DNA of 64,000 bases from the IMG/VR virus record IMGVR_UViG_3300020477_001447, positions 1-64,000 of that record. The stretch is one strand, 5' to 3'. The notes below the pieces were generated by a model that had not been told where the DNA came from, did not search any database, and worked only from the letters and a program-made list of their open reading frames with translations. A program made the translations under genes and the position numbers. The stretch is from a virus. Shown here piece after piece: positions 22,039 to 29,841 of this stretch (position 1 is its first letter; each line of letters opens with the position of its first letter).

Positions 22039-24033
22039 ATGGCTTTTGAATTAGGACAAGTAGTTCAGGGACGGCACCTCGTTGCAGGTGACCTGTCCGG
22101 TGAATTACAGGTATCCGCCGTTGGTGGACATAGCGGTGACCTCGACGCCGTACTCGCTGGATTAAACAGTGATGTAGAAGCCGAGGAAGCAGCCCGATTG
22201 GCAGGAGATCAGCAGTTAGCTGCTGCTCACTCTGCTCTTTCTGGTGGTGTGATCGCAGACAAATATGCAATCAACACAAGAGTTACTGCAGAAGAAGGTG
22301 CTCGCGCAGCTGCTGATGCATCTATTGAGGCTCGCCTCGGTGTTGAAGAAGCAGCTGCTTCGGGCTCCGCTGCGTCTTTGACAACTCGTGTTGGCGCAGC
22401 AGAGAACGCGATGGCTTCCGCCGTCAGCTCTTTGGTAACTGACATCGAAGACCTTGACGAAATGGCAGGTGATGCTATAGCTTCTATCGACGCCGGATTC
22501 GGCGTCTACGTGGGTGATCAAGCTAACTTGAACGGCTCCCAAGACGCACGAATTGGTGCATTGGAAGTATTGCGTGGACAGAAGGATGTTTCCCTCCAGA
22601 CTCGCCTTGCTGCTGAAGAAACCAACCGAGAAGCTAACCGAGCTTCTTTAACAACACGGATTGGTCAAGAAGAAGGCATTCGTGCTAACCAGACAAGTTC
22701 TTTACAGACTCGTTTGGGTCTTGCCGAAGCACAAGCAAACACTGATCGTGGCGACCGAATGGACGCTGTATCCTCTATCGATGTTCGATGGGGTGAAGAC
22801 GATCTTGCTGACGCATCTCTTGAGTCTCGCTTAGCAGCTGAAGAGACAGGACGTTCTGCAGGCCAGGGTTCTTTGGACACTCGCGTTGCAGCAGCTGAAG
22901 CACAAGCAAACACTGATCGTGGCAACCGAATGGATGCCGTATCCTCTATCGATGTTCGATGGGGTGAAGATGATCTTGCTGATGCGTCTCTTGAAGCTCG
23001 TGTTGGTGTTGAAGAAGCAGCTCGTGCAGCTGACGTTGGATCTCTCGAAACTCGTCTTGGTGTTGAAGAGGCTGCTCTTGCAGCTGAAATCGCAGCAACA
23101 GACGCTGAGGTCACTGCTCTCGGTAACCAGACACTTTCTTTAAGTGTACGGGCACTTGCTGAAGAGACTAATCGTGCAGCTGACATTGCATCTGTTGATG
23201 CATACAACGCTGCATTTAAGACTAGCTACGATGCTGATATTGCGTCTATCGACACATACAACTCTGGATTTAAGACCGCATATGATGCTGATCTTCTTTC
23301 CGTTGATAACCGTGTCGCCGCTGACGAAGCAGCTCTTGCAGCTGAGATCGCAGCAACAAACGCTGATGTATCTTCTATCGATCTTCGCGTTGCAGGTGAA
23401 GAGTCTACCCGAGCGGGTGCAGACTCTTCCTTGACAACTCGTCTCGGTGATGAAGAAGCAGCACGCGCAGCTGACATTGCATCTGTTGATGCTAAGTCTG
23501 CCGCCGACAAGACGGCTTGGACCGCAGGGTTCGCCTCTTCCGACACTCGATTGGGTGCTGAAGAAAATGCGCGCGCAGCAGATTCTGCTTCTTTGGCAAC
23601 AAAGATTGATGCAGACATTGCAGCGTTAATTGATGCAGCTCCAGCACAGCTTGACACACTCAAGGAAATCGCTGATTCCCTCAACTCCGACGCAAGTGCG
23701 TTTAACACCCTTAAGGGTCTTATCGACGCTGCAGCTGTTGTTGAGGACGGCGTTAAGGTATCTACCGATGCCCGAATGACTGCGGAGGAAGGCGCTCGCG
23801 CCGCCGCAGACAGTTCTCTTGAGACCCGTCTTGCAGCAGCAGAGGCTGAAGAAGCAGCTGATATGATCAGCTCCGACGCACGAGTTCTTGCAGTAGAAAA
23901 CACTGGTGTTCAGAAGGTTGCCTTCGATGACGCTGGTGATGTATACAGCATGAGCTTCGGCGCAGGTAAGCCAATCATGGAGATGTCCATCGAAGGTGGT
24001 CAGATCAAGGTTGAGTTCAAGGTTGCTAGCTAA
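22039..24033 (+). CDS. Repetitive tail-fibre/virion fibre protein
   Basis: 664 residues. The N-terminus (FELGQVVQGRHLVAGDLSG) is a compact attachment-like domain. Residues about 45-620 are a long run of variants of the pattern S-L-x-T-R-x-x-x-x-E-E-x-A-R-A-A, typical of a trimeric coiled-coil fibre. A 57-residue unit, EAQANTDRG to DLADASLE, occurs twice, almost identically at DNA level. The C-terminus (DDAGDVYSMSF ... GGQIKVEFKVAS) is a small beta tip. Codon use is more GC-rich and biased to GCT/GCA and GTT than its neighbours, consistent with high expression. It has its own late promoter and downstream hairpin, so it is probably a major virion protein. Confidence 0.7.
   Translation: MAFELGQVVQGRHLVAGDLSGELQVSAVGGHSGDLDAVLAGLNSDVEAEEAARLAGDQQLAAAHSALSGGVIADKYAINTRVTAEEGARAAADASIEARLGVEEAAASGSAASLTTRVGAAENAMASAVSSLVTDIEDLDEMAGDAIASIDAGFGVYVGDQANLNGSQDARIGALEVLRGQKDVSLQTRLAAEETNREANRASLTTRIGQEEGIRANQTSSLQTRLGLAEAQANTDRGDRMDAVSSIDVRWGEDDLADASLESRLAAEETGRSAGQGSLDTRVAAAEAQANTDRGNRMDAVSSIDVRWGEDDLADASLEARVGVEEAARAADVGSLETRLGVEEAALAAEIAATDAEVTALGNQTLSLSVRALAEETNRAADIASVDAYNAAFKTSYDADIASIDTYNSGFKTAYDADLLSVDNRVAADEAALAAEIAATNADVSSIDLRVAGEESTRAGADSSLTTRLGDEEAARAADIASVDAKSAADKTAWTAGFASSDTRLGAEENARAADSASLATKIDADIAALIDAAPAQLDTLKEIADSLNSDASAFNTLKGLIDAAAVVEDGVKVSTDARMTAEEGARAAADSSLETRLAAAEAEEAADMISSDARVLAVENTGVQKVAFDDAGDVYSMSFGAGKPIMEMSIEGGQIKVEFKVAS
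22726..22995 (+). repeat. Tandem 171-bp repeat inside the fibre gene
   Basis: The segment from 22726 is repeated from 22897 (171-base period). The first about 95 bases of each, including AACACTGATCGTGGC and GATGTTCGATGGGG, are nearly identical. It encodes the 57-residue fibre unit; unequal recombination here would change fibre length. Confidence 0.75.
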
Positions 24034-24080
24034 TTTAGCTTAGTTCTCATGAACTACTTAATCTTTTAGATTAAAAATTT

Positions 24081-24110
24081 GAAGGGGGTGGTCTTTAGGC
24101 CACCCCCTTC
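24081..24110 (+). terminator. Strong hairpin after the fibre gene
   Basis: GAAGGGGGTGG and CCACCCCCTTC form an 11-bp stem, extended by T-G/C-G pairs around a small TTTA loop. It is followed by ATCTAT rather than a T-run. It lies 47 bases after the fibre stop and is the most stable hairpin seen in the window; a transcription terminator or 3' end stabiliser. Confidence 0.65.
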
Positions 24111-24115
24111 ATCTA

Positions 24116-24121
24116 TATAAT
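24116..24121 (+). promoter_or_regulatory. -10 box TATAAT downstream of the hairpin
   Basis: Perfect TATAAT 30 bases before the J-domain gene, with AAGG near 24140. No -35 box is apparent, because the hairpin occupies that position. Confidence 0.35.
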
Positions 24122-24150
24122 ATGATATTGCTGCGCTAAGGAACAATAAT

Positions 24151-24738
24151 ATGAACAAGAATTATAGAAAATTAATATTGAAATACAGGTACCTTATGGA
24201 AGAGGTCCAAGACACTGAAGACCAGATGCAGGATGTACAGACGCTCTTTAATGAAGCAATTGAAGGTGATCTCCGCGCAGATAATTGGAACAAGCATGCT
24301 AAAAAAGAAAACCTTAAAGAAGCTCAAGAAGAGCAGGAGGTTAGCGAAGAAGAGGCCGAGGAAGAATCAATTGATCACCCGCATATTATGAAAGTAATTT
24401 ACAGAAGGTTATCGAGAAAGTGTCATCCCGATGTGGCCCAGTGGCCATCAGAAGCAGCTTTATTTACAGAGTTGGCTGCAGCTTATCGAGAACAAAATTA
24501 TCTTGTAATGCTTATGATTGCAGAAGATCTAGAAGTGAACATTCAGGATCTTAAAAAACAAATTTCAAAAAAGCATTTTAAATATTTTAATAAAACCCTG
24601 AAAGAATTAGAGGGTAAAATATCTAATTATCATGGAAGCTTTGCTTGGATGTGGTACCACGAAGAAGACGAAAAAAGAAAAAAAGCTATCAAAGAACTGT
24701 TTTTACAAACAATCGACAATATGAGAAAAGAGGAGTGA
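24151..24738 (+). CDS. J-domain (DnaJ-like) protein
   Basis: 195 residues. Residues 1-65 are a charged coiled coil (LMEEVQDTEDQMQDVQTL), 70-125 hold a J-domain-like helical unit with RRLSRKCHPDVAQW, the HPD tripeptide (92-94) at the expected place, and ALFTELAAAYREQNY as helix III. The C-terminal 70 residues are helical and charged. J-domains stimulate DnaK ATPase; a phage version could recruit host DnaK for folding of fibres or capsid, and T4 itself uses host chaperones. The gene is directly after the fibre and before another structural-like gene, which supports such a link. Confidence 0.65.
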   Translation: MNKNYRKLILKYRYLMEEVQDTEDQMQDVQTLFNEAIEGDLRADNWNKHAKKENLKEAQEEQEVSEEEAEEESIDHPHIMKVIYRRLSRKCHPDVAQWPSEAALFTELAAAYREQNYLVMLMIAEDLEVNIQDLKKQISKKHFKYFNKTLKELEGKISNYHGSFAWMWYHEEDEKRKKAIKELFLQTIDNMRKEE

Positions 24739-24742
24739 TAAA

Positions 24743-25198
24743 ATGTCGACAGAAGATAATGAAATAAAGAATTATATTTTAGAACACATGGAATATGTAG
24801 ACGTAACTTTGCGCGTCCGAGCAGATGACGCTAAACTGCTTTGTAGGTCTCGTTTGGCCATGATAGTCAATAACTATGAAAAAGAACACTCGATGTATGC
24901 AGTTAAGATCAATAATCTGCTAACTGAAGGAAAAACAAAACAAATTAAAAAAAACATAGTAGAATATATTGGGTTTATTGATGAGTATCGACAGGCCCTA
25001 GTAGAACTTTCAGAGGCGGTAACACTTTTTGTAGAGAGAGAAGCAGACTCTGTAGCCGCACATTTTCCAATTGGAGAGAAGATCGACATGGAAGATTTTA
25101 ATGCCAAATTAGCTGAAGCCTCAGAAGAACAAGCTGCAGAACTCGCTGAAGAAAATGCAAAAATCAAAAAAGTTAAAAGAAAATCAAAAAAGAAATAA
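24743..25198 (+). CDS. Coiled-coil protein, unknown function
   Basis: 151 residues, starting four bases after the J-domain gene. Helical throughout, with charged heptad patterns (ILEHMEYVDVTLRVRADDAK, EKIDMEDFNAKLAEASEEQA) and a very basic end (KKVKRKSKKK). It may be a structural partner or tape-like small protein; no family recognised. Confidence 0.45.
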   Translation: MSTEDNEIKNYILEHMEYVDVTLRVRADDAKLLCRSRLAMIVNNYEKEHSMYAVKINNLLTEGKTKQIKKNIVEYIGFIDEYRQALVELSEAVTLFVEREADSVAAHFPIGEKIDMEDFNAKLAEASEEQAAELAEENAKIKKVKRKSKKK

Positions 25199-25216
25199 AT
25201 AGTATAGGAGTATAGT

Positions 25217-25651
25217 ATGCCAGGAGGAAAATCAAATTCATCACCAGTCGGGACAAGCTTCTTGTCTCATAATGTAGGGTTGTACAATGTTGGATCATAT
25301 CAGGTTAGTAGTGAGCCTTTTTTGACAAGTTCAATAATTGCCCCTGCGAGTTTAGATGTTATATCTGTTGAATTTCCAAAAGTAACAAAGTTTATAGTAA
25401 TTAGAAATTTAAGACCCGGTTCACAAACCTCAGCACCTCTTAGGTTTGGTTTTTCAGAAAATGGTGTCGGTCGGGCCCAATATATTACTCTGTTTAACGA
25501 TGAATCATTTACAGCAGATTATAAAGTAACAAAAATGTTTATTCGGGCAGATATTGCACACGCCGCTACAGGCGCAATATATGCAGGTATGACAGGAATT
25601 CCTGCTTCACAACTTACACACAACTGGACAGGATCCAAGGGTGTTGGATAG
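25217..25651 (+). CDS. Probable virion beta-structured protein
   Basis: 144 residues; AGTATAGGAG precedes ATG 25217. Gly/Ser-rich N-terminus (PGGKSNSSPVGTSFLSHN), then beta-strands (FTKVFKVIRNLRPGSQTSAP-like, PLRFGFSENGVG) and a compact end (GIPASQLTHNWTGSKGVG). It has the features of small head-decoration or fibre-base proteins and sits directly before another fibre-like gene. Not recognised further. Confidence 0.45.
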   Translation: MPGGKSNSSPVGTSFLSHNVGLYNVGSYQVSSEPFLTSSIIAPASLDVISVEFPKVTKFIVIRNLRPGSQTSAPLRFGFSENGVGRAQYITLFNDESFTADYKVTKMFIRADIAHAATGAIYAGMTGIPASQLTHNWTGSKGVG

Positions 25652-25653
25652 AA

Positions 25654-26817
25654 ATGAGCTTTGGAGCATTCAGATCGAGGCTACCTCGTGATTATTTAGA
25701 TTCTTTAGAAAACACAAAAAAAGAAGCTAAAGAACATGCAGATGCAAAGGTTACAGAAATGTCTGGTGCCTTCATCACAGACATGCGCGCGATTGAATTA
25801 GAAACCCTGGCATTTGCAGAGGCGAAAGTTAATGAATTTTCTGGTGCTTTGGCTACTGAAATTCTTCCAAATCTAGCTGTTTCTGGGGGTATATCCCCTG
25901 CAGAATTTGCTGCCCTTAGTGCATCTTTTAATTATGACATGCGCGCAATCGAAACAGAAACTTTAGCATTTGCAGAAAGCAAAGTTAATGAATTCTCTGG
26001 TGCTCTGGCTACTGAAATTCTACCAAACTTAACCGTTTCCGGTGGCATATCCGCTGCAGAGTTTGCCGCTCTTAGTGCTTCTTTTAACTATGATATGCGA
26101 GCAATCGAAACAGAAACTTTGGCATATGCAGAAGCAAAAGTTAACGAATTCTCTGGGGCCCTTGCTACTGATGTTCTTCCAACCCTAGGTGCTGCCGGCG
26201 GAATATCTGCAGTTGAGTTTGCAGCCCTCAGCGCATCAATTGCTTATGATATGGCTATGATGGAACAAGAAACGTTCGCGTATGCAGATACAGTAGTGCA
26301 GGCAGCAACGGGGTCAATGATTACTTCTGGCGCCGTCGATACAACTAGTTTAAATACATTAAGTGGCTCTATGGCGGCTGCTATGGCCGCGATGGAGATG
26401 CAGCTAGCTACTCAGATTACCAATGTACCAACAGGGGCTTCAACAGCCGAACTGGCCGGTCTAAGTGGCTCTGTGGGGACAGAGATTGATGAGCTTTTTA
26501 TGGCAGTGACCTCATTACAGGATATAGCAGCTAAACTACAATCTCGTGTTTCATATAATGAAGCAATCATCGGCATGCCAGAACATATTGTTCTCAAAAA
26601 TGACATGGGTGCAGAATACTCTCTTCATGTTAATGATGATGGTGACTTGTTGTTTGATGCATACACTCTTACAGGCTCAACATGCGATAGGCAGCTAGTG
26701 TCACTAGAATATTTAACTCTTAAAGCTCCAAACGGACAGCTATACGAACTAAGTGTTATGCCCAATGGTGGATTAACTTTTAACGTAAGTACTCGCCCTA
26801 CTGGTAGCGAGTGTTAG
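25654..26817 (+). CDS. Fibre/neck-like protein with three 52-residue repeats
   Basis: 387 residues. Residues 43-94, 95-146 and 147-198 are three near-identical 52-residue units of the type DMRAIETETLAFAEAKVNEF then SGALATE and GGISPAEFAALSASF. Two further helical segments follow. The C-terminus holds two copies of a beta-strand motif (HIVLKNDMGAEYSLHV at about 307, and YLTLKAPNGQLYELSV at about 349). It looks like a trimeric fibre with a beta tip, a smaller relative in architecture of the protein at 22039. Its stop overlaps the convergent minus-strand gene by four bases. Confidence 0.6.
   Translation: MSFGAFRSRLPRDYLDSLENTKKEAKEHADAKVTEMSGAFITDMRAIELETLAFAEAKVNEFSGALATEILPNLAVSGGISPAEFAALSASFNYDMRAIETETLAFAESKVNEFSGALATEILPNLTVSGGISAAEFAALSASFNYDMRAIETETLAYAEAKVNEFSGALATDVLPTLGAAGGISAVEFAALSASIAYDMAMMEQETFAYADTVVQAATGSMITSGAVDTTSLNTLSGSMAAAMAAMEMQLATQITNVPTGASTAELAGLSGSVGTEIDELFMAVTSLQDIAAKLQSRVSYNEAIIGMPEHIVLKNDMGAEYSLHVNDDGDLLFDAYTLTGSTCDRQLVSLEYLTLKAPNGQLYELSVMPNGGLTFNVSTRPTGSEC
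25780..26247 (+). repeat. Three tandem 156-bp coding repeats
   Basis: The 52-residue units of the fibre-like protein are reflected in three DNA repeats of 156 bases, diverged mostly at third positions. Such an array can gain or lose units. Confidence 0.7.
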
Positions 26818-27299
26818 ATTGGTTTTTCAAAGTAGTAAGCACTCCCTGTTGTTAAAAGCTCTGCTTCTCGATGGTCAATAATTAAATTAATATACTTTTC
26901 GCTGTCTCCCTCTGGCCTCCATGCTAAGAGCAGCCTGTACTCGTCGTTATACCAGATCCAATCAAACTCGTTTCCAAGATTAGTTTCTCGCGAGAAAATA
27001 CAATTGTAATGATTATTCGTTAAGCTGGTGACTAAACTGTCATGAAGTTCGTGTCCTGTATTTAATGTTAGGTTTTCTCCACAAAAAGCTAACTCATCTA
27101 CACTTGACAGTTCTAAAAATATATATCCCTTCATTAGCTCTGTATCAACTTCTGCATCACACCACCAGAATGAACTTTCATTATCGTGGGATATCCACGA
27201 ACAGTGCATTGGAAATAGAAGTTCTCCAAATTCATTTTCTTCTTCTATTTGCCCCCCACACCCTAGCATAAACATTAATATAAATAAATACTTGTACAT
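26814..27299 (-). CDS. Minus-strand lipoprotein
   Basis: 161 residues read from 27299 down to 26814. It begins MYKYLFILMFMLGCGG, with lipobox MLGC and Cys14 predicted lipidated. The mature part is acidic and aromatic with Cys residues (FPMHC, WWCDAE, AFCGEN, YNCIF) that could form two disulfides, and a WIWYNDEYRLLLAW segment. It overlaps the fibre gene tail-to-tail (TTAG). GTTACTATAGGG lies before its ATG, the same element as on the + strand at 8802. A host-envelope protein, perhaps for exclusion; function unknown. Confidence 0.65.
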   Translation of the reverse strand: MYKYLFILMFMLGCGGQIEEENEFGELLFPMHCSWISHDNESSFWWCDAEVDTELMKGYIFLELSSVDELAFCGENLTLNTGHELHDSLVTSLTNNHYNCIFSRETNLGNEFDWIWYNDEYRLLLAWRPEGDSEKYINLIIDHREAELLTTGSAYYFEKPI

Positions 27300-27314
27300 T
27301 GTAACCCTATAGTA
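27300..27314 (-). promoter_or_regulatory. GTTACTATAGGG element before minus-strand lipoprotein
   Basis: Read on the minus strand, GTTACTATAGGGTTAC stands directly before ATG 27299. It copies the + strand element at 8801-8812 and supports a common promoter/RBS signal. Confidence 0.4.
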
Positions 27315-27397
27315 ACTATGATAGCTGGATATTTTATTTGTTTAAATAACTTTGCAATTTTAAAAATATATGTTATTATGTGTTCAAATGATTCCTT

Positions 27398-27472
27398 GCT
27401 CCCTTAGTTTAATGGTTAGAATTCTGGGTTTTCATCCCGGCGGCAGCGGTTCGACTCCGCTAGGGAGTACCA
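27398..27472 (+). tRNA. tRNA-Glu (anticodon TTC)
   Basis: Acceptor GCTCCCT/AGGGAGT; anticodon stem CTGGG/CCCGG with loop TTTTCAT; T-arm with TTCGACT; A and encoded CCA. Starts the seven-gene tRNA cluster. Confidence 0.93.
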
Positions 27473-27478
27473 AAAAAG

Positions 27479-27554
27479 TGAGGTGTAGTTCAACTGGCAG
27501 AGCGCCAGACTTTGAATCTGGTTGTTGCAGGTTCGAGTCCTGCCACCTCAACCA
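27479..27554 (+). tRNA. tRNA-Gln (anticodon TTG)
   Basis: Acceptor TGAGGTG/CACCTCA; anticodon stem CCAGA/TCTGG with loop CTTTGAA; T-arm GCAGG-TTCGAGT-CCTGC; A and encoded CCA. Confidence 0.94.
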
Positions 27555-27561
27555 TTCATCA

Positions 27562-27637
<76 letters not shown>

Positions 27638-27646
27638 TATAATATT

Positions 27647-27892
27647 ATGAAACCACAAAACGATTTAGATATTTTAGATGAACTAGTAGTAGATACAATT
27701 CTATCAAATGTAAAACATGAGTTTGATGCCATAATTGGACAAATATATTTTCTTTATAGGAAACGAGATAATACATATTTTGTATCGATGGTTGAACCAG
27801 AATATTGGACAAAGTATAATTTTGATCTAATATCCCAGGTTAAATTCACTCATGAACAATCATGGATGAGCGTAGATGGAACGGGGATGTAG
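27647..27892 (+). CDS. Small protein between tRNA genes
   Basis: ATG 27647 is ten bases after tRNA-Thr; an upstream start would lie in the tRNA. The 81-residue product starts KPQNDLDILDELVVDTILSN and contains a YFLYRKRDNTYFVSMVEPEYW beta region. Its TAG stop is bases 8-10 of tRNA-Ala, so gene and tRNA overlap by ten bases. No family recognised. Confidence 0.5.
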   Translation: MKPQNDLDILDELVVDTILSNVKHEFDAIIGQIYFLYRKRDNTYFVSMVEPEYWTKYNFDLISQVKFTHEQSWMSVDGTGM

Positions 27893-27958
27893 CTCAGTTG
27901 GGAGAGCAGCTGCCTTGCACGCAGCAGGTCGCAGGTTCGACTCCTGTCGTCTCCACCA
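27883..27958 (+). tRNA. tRNA-Ala (anticodon TGC)
   Basis: Acceptor GGGGATG/CGTCTCC; anticodon stem GCTGC/GCAGC with loop CTTGCAC; T-arm GCAGG-TTCGACT-CCTGT; encoded CCA. The conserved T8-A9-G10 is the stop codon of the overlapping gene. Confidence 0.93.
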
Positions 27959-27979
27959 TTGTTTTCCTTTAAATAATCA

Positions 27980-27987
27980 TATAAATA
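27980..27987 (+). promoter_or_regulatory. TATAAATA before tRNA-Pro
   Basis: A second TATAAATA octamer in the 47-base gap upstream of tRNA-Pro. It may be a T4-type late promoter for the end of the tRNA cluster and the genes after it, or a chance AT-rich match. Confidence 0.35.
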
Positions 27988-28005
27988 GACTATAATTATA
28001 TTGGA

Positions 28006-28083
28006 CGGGGTATGGCGCAGTCTGGCTAGCGCACTCGCTTTGGGAGCGAGGGGTCGTAGGTTCGAATCCTACTACCCCGACCA
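28006..28083 (+). tRNA. tRNA-Pro (anticodon TGG)
   Basis: Acceptor CGGGGTA/TACCCCG; anticodon stem CTCGC/GCGAG with loop TTTGGGA; encoded CCA. Confidence 0.94.
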
Positions 28084-28104
28084 TTTAATGAGAGACACCA
28101 TTTT

Positions 28105-28193
28105 GGAAGCGTGTCCGAGAGGCCGAAGGAGCACGATTGGAAATCGTGTGTGGTTCATAGCTACCGTAGGTTCGAATCCTACCGCTTCCGCCA
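28105..28193 (+). tRNA. tRNA-Ser (anticodon GGA)
   Basis: Acceptor GGAAGCG/CGCTTCC; anticodon stem CACGA/TCGTG with loop TTGGAAA; a long variable arm typical of class II tRNA; T-arm GTAGG-TTCGAAT-CCTAC; discriminator G and encoded CCA. Confidence 0.94.
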
Positions 28194-28206
28194 TATATGG
28201 GATTTT

Positions 28207-28464
28207 ATGGAGAATATTGAGTTAGTTATAGCAGCTTGTTCTTTTTTAATGTGCGTCATGATTATGATCGGCACATGGATTCGTTTTACACGTTATCATT
28301 TTACTATAGAAAATCTATGGTCTAGAATAGTTAGACTAGAAATGATTATGTCATATAATAATTTACACCCCCCAGAATGGGACATAGATTATTTAGAAGA
28401 ACAGAGGCAAAGGTATTATCAATCCGACAATGTTGTCTATATAAACTATGATGAAGAACAATAA
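28207..28464 (+). CDS. Small membrane-anchored protein between tRNA genes
   Basis: ATG 28207 follows tRNA-Ser by 13 bases. The 85-residue product has an N-terminal hydrophobic helix (IELVIAACSFLMCVMIMIG), then a charged, Tyr-rich cytoplasmic tail. Its stop ends exactly one base before tRNA-Asn. Unknown function. Confidence 0.5.
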   Translation: MENIELVIAACSFLMCVMIMIGTWIRFTRYHFTIENLWSRIVRLEMIMSYNNLHPPEWDIDYLEEQRQRYYQSDNVVYINYDEEQ

Positions 28465-28539
<75 letters not shown>

Positions 28540-28602
28540 AATTGAGATTAATAAAGAACGCATTGCTCGTCCGGACCTATATAGTAATAAGGAGCCCCTA
28601 CG

Positions 28603-29841
28603 ATGAGCGTCTTTAGAGAACACAAGTCTAACGTAGATAGAAGTGCTACAGATCGAAAACGACATAAAGAAAAAATTGAAAAAGCCATAAAGGAAAGCAT
28701 CAAAGATGTTGTAGCCGAAGAAAGCATTATTGGTCAAAACGGGAAAAAGAAGATAAAAATACCGGTAAAGGGAATAAAAGAGTACCGGTTTGTTTATGGT
28801 AAAAATGATAAAAATAAAACAGTTGGATCCGCTGGTGACATTAATGTAAAAAAGGGGCAAAAGGTTGGTCGCTCTACAGCCAACAGAATTTCAAAAGGAA
28901 ACAAACCATCAGATAAAGCTGGTGAAGAAAAGTACGAAGTAGAAATAAGTCTAGAAGAATTAGCTAGTTATCTGTTCGATAGCCTCCAGTTGCCGGAACT
29001 AGAAAAGAAAAGATTTAAATTTATAAATCAAGAGAAGTTAAGAAGAAAAGGACACAGGCTACAAGGCATAAGGTCCAGACTTTCAAAGAAAGAAACTCTT
29101 AAAAGAAAAATCAAACGAAAAAAGCAGGCAATTGCTGCAGGTACTCACGATCCGGACAGTGGTGAACGTTTTCCATTTCATAAAAATGACTTGAAATATC
29201 ACCACGTTAAGCCTAAAAACAAAGAAAATACAGCGGCTGTTATATTTTTTATAATGGATGTGTCTGGTTCTATGGATCAGGACAAAAAGTTTCTAGCAAG
29301 AAGCTTTTGTTTCCTGTTATATCAGTTTATTAGACATAAGTATGAAAATGTTGAAGTTGTATTTATTGCACACACAACAAAAGCGAAACAAGTAAATGAA
29401 AATGAGTTTTTCACACGGATAACTTCCGGAGGAACAATTATGTCCTCAGCATTAGAGCTAGAAAAGGAACTAATTGAAAAACAATATCATCCAAGTTCTT
29501 GGAATATATACACTTTTTATGCTGGTGATGGTGAAAACTGGCCAAGTGATATTAGAAAATCTACAAATATATTAAATGAAATGAAACAGTTTAATCAACT
29601 AATTGCATACACTGAAATCACACCGTGGGATACCAATGGTTGGCAAGATCCAAACTGGCCAGATTCAATTACAAAAACACCATATCACGCTAGAAGGACA
29701 AATCACAATCCTATGGGTATATCAATGTGGGAAGAGCTAAAGTTAATAGAAGATTCAACGTTGAAACGAGTGAAGATAGTAAACACAGAATCAATCTGGC
29801 CAGCATTTTCTAGATTGTTTGGAGGAAAAACTGATGGATGA
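28603..29841 (+). CDS. yeaH: YeaH/YhbH-family protein (DUF444) with vWA domain
   Basis: 412 residues, close to the bacterial family (about 380-430). The N-terminus SVFREHKSNVDRSATDRKRH is the family opening. A basic middle follows (KLRRKGHRLQGIRSRLSKKE), and the C-terminal half is a von Willebrand A domain with MIDAS DVSGSMDQ (about 219-226) and the SGGTIMSSALEL and TFYAGDGENW stretches. In bacteria YeaH works with the kinase YeaG/PrkA and SpoVR under starvation. The phage keeps all three genes in a row. GAGGAG is upstream. The gene overlaps the SpoVR gene by eight bases. Confidence 0.88.
   Translation: MSVFREHKSNVDRSATDRKRHKEKIEKAIKESIKDVVAEESIIGQNGKKKIKIPVKGIKEYRFVYGKNDKNKTVGSAGDINVKKGQKVGRSTANRISKGNKPSDKAGEEKYEVEISLEELASYLFDSLQLPELEKKRFKFINQEKLRRKGHRLQGIRSRLSKKETLKRKIKRKKQAIAAGTHDPDSGERFPFHKNDLKYHHVKPKNKENTAAVIFFIMDVSGSMDQDKKFLARSFCFLLYQFIRHKYENVEVVFIAHTTKAKQVNENEFFTRITSGGTIMSSALELEKELIEKQYHPSSWNIYTFYAGDGENWPSDIRKSTNILNEMKQFNQLIAYTEITPWDTNGWQDPNWPDSITKTPYHARRTNHNPMGISMWEELKLIEDSTLKRVKIVNTESIWPAFSRLFGGKTDG

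Noticed and set aside
22227-23903. Long minus-strand open frames opposite the fibre gene
   Set aside because: They are antisense shadows of a GC-biased repetitive gene and give Ala/Ser-rich low-complexity products.
28001-28225. Open frame across tRNA-Pro and tRNA-Ser
   Set aside because: Covered by two tRNA genes; no ribosome-binding site and no protein-like pattern.
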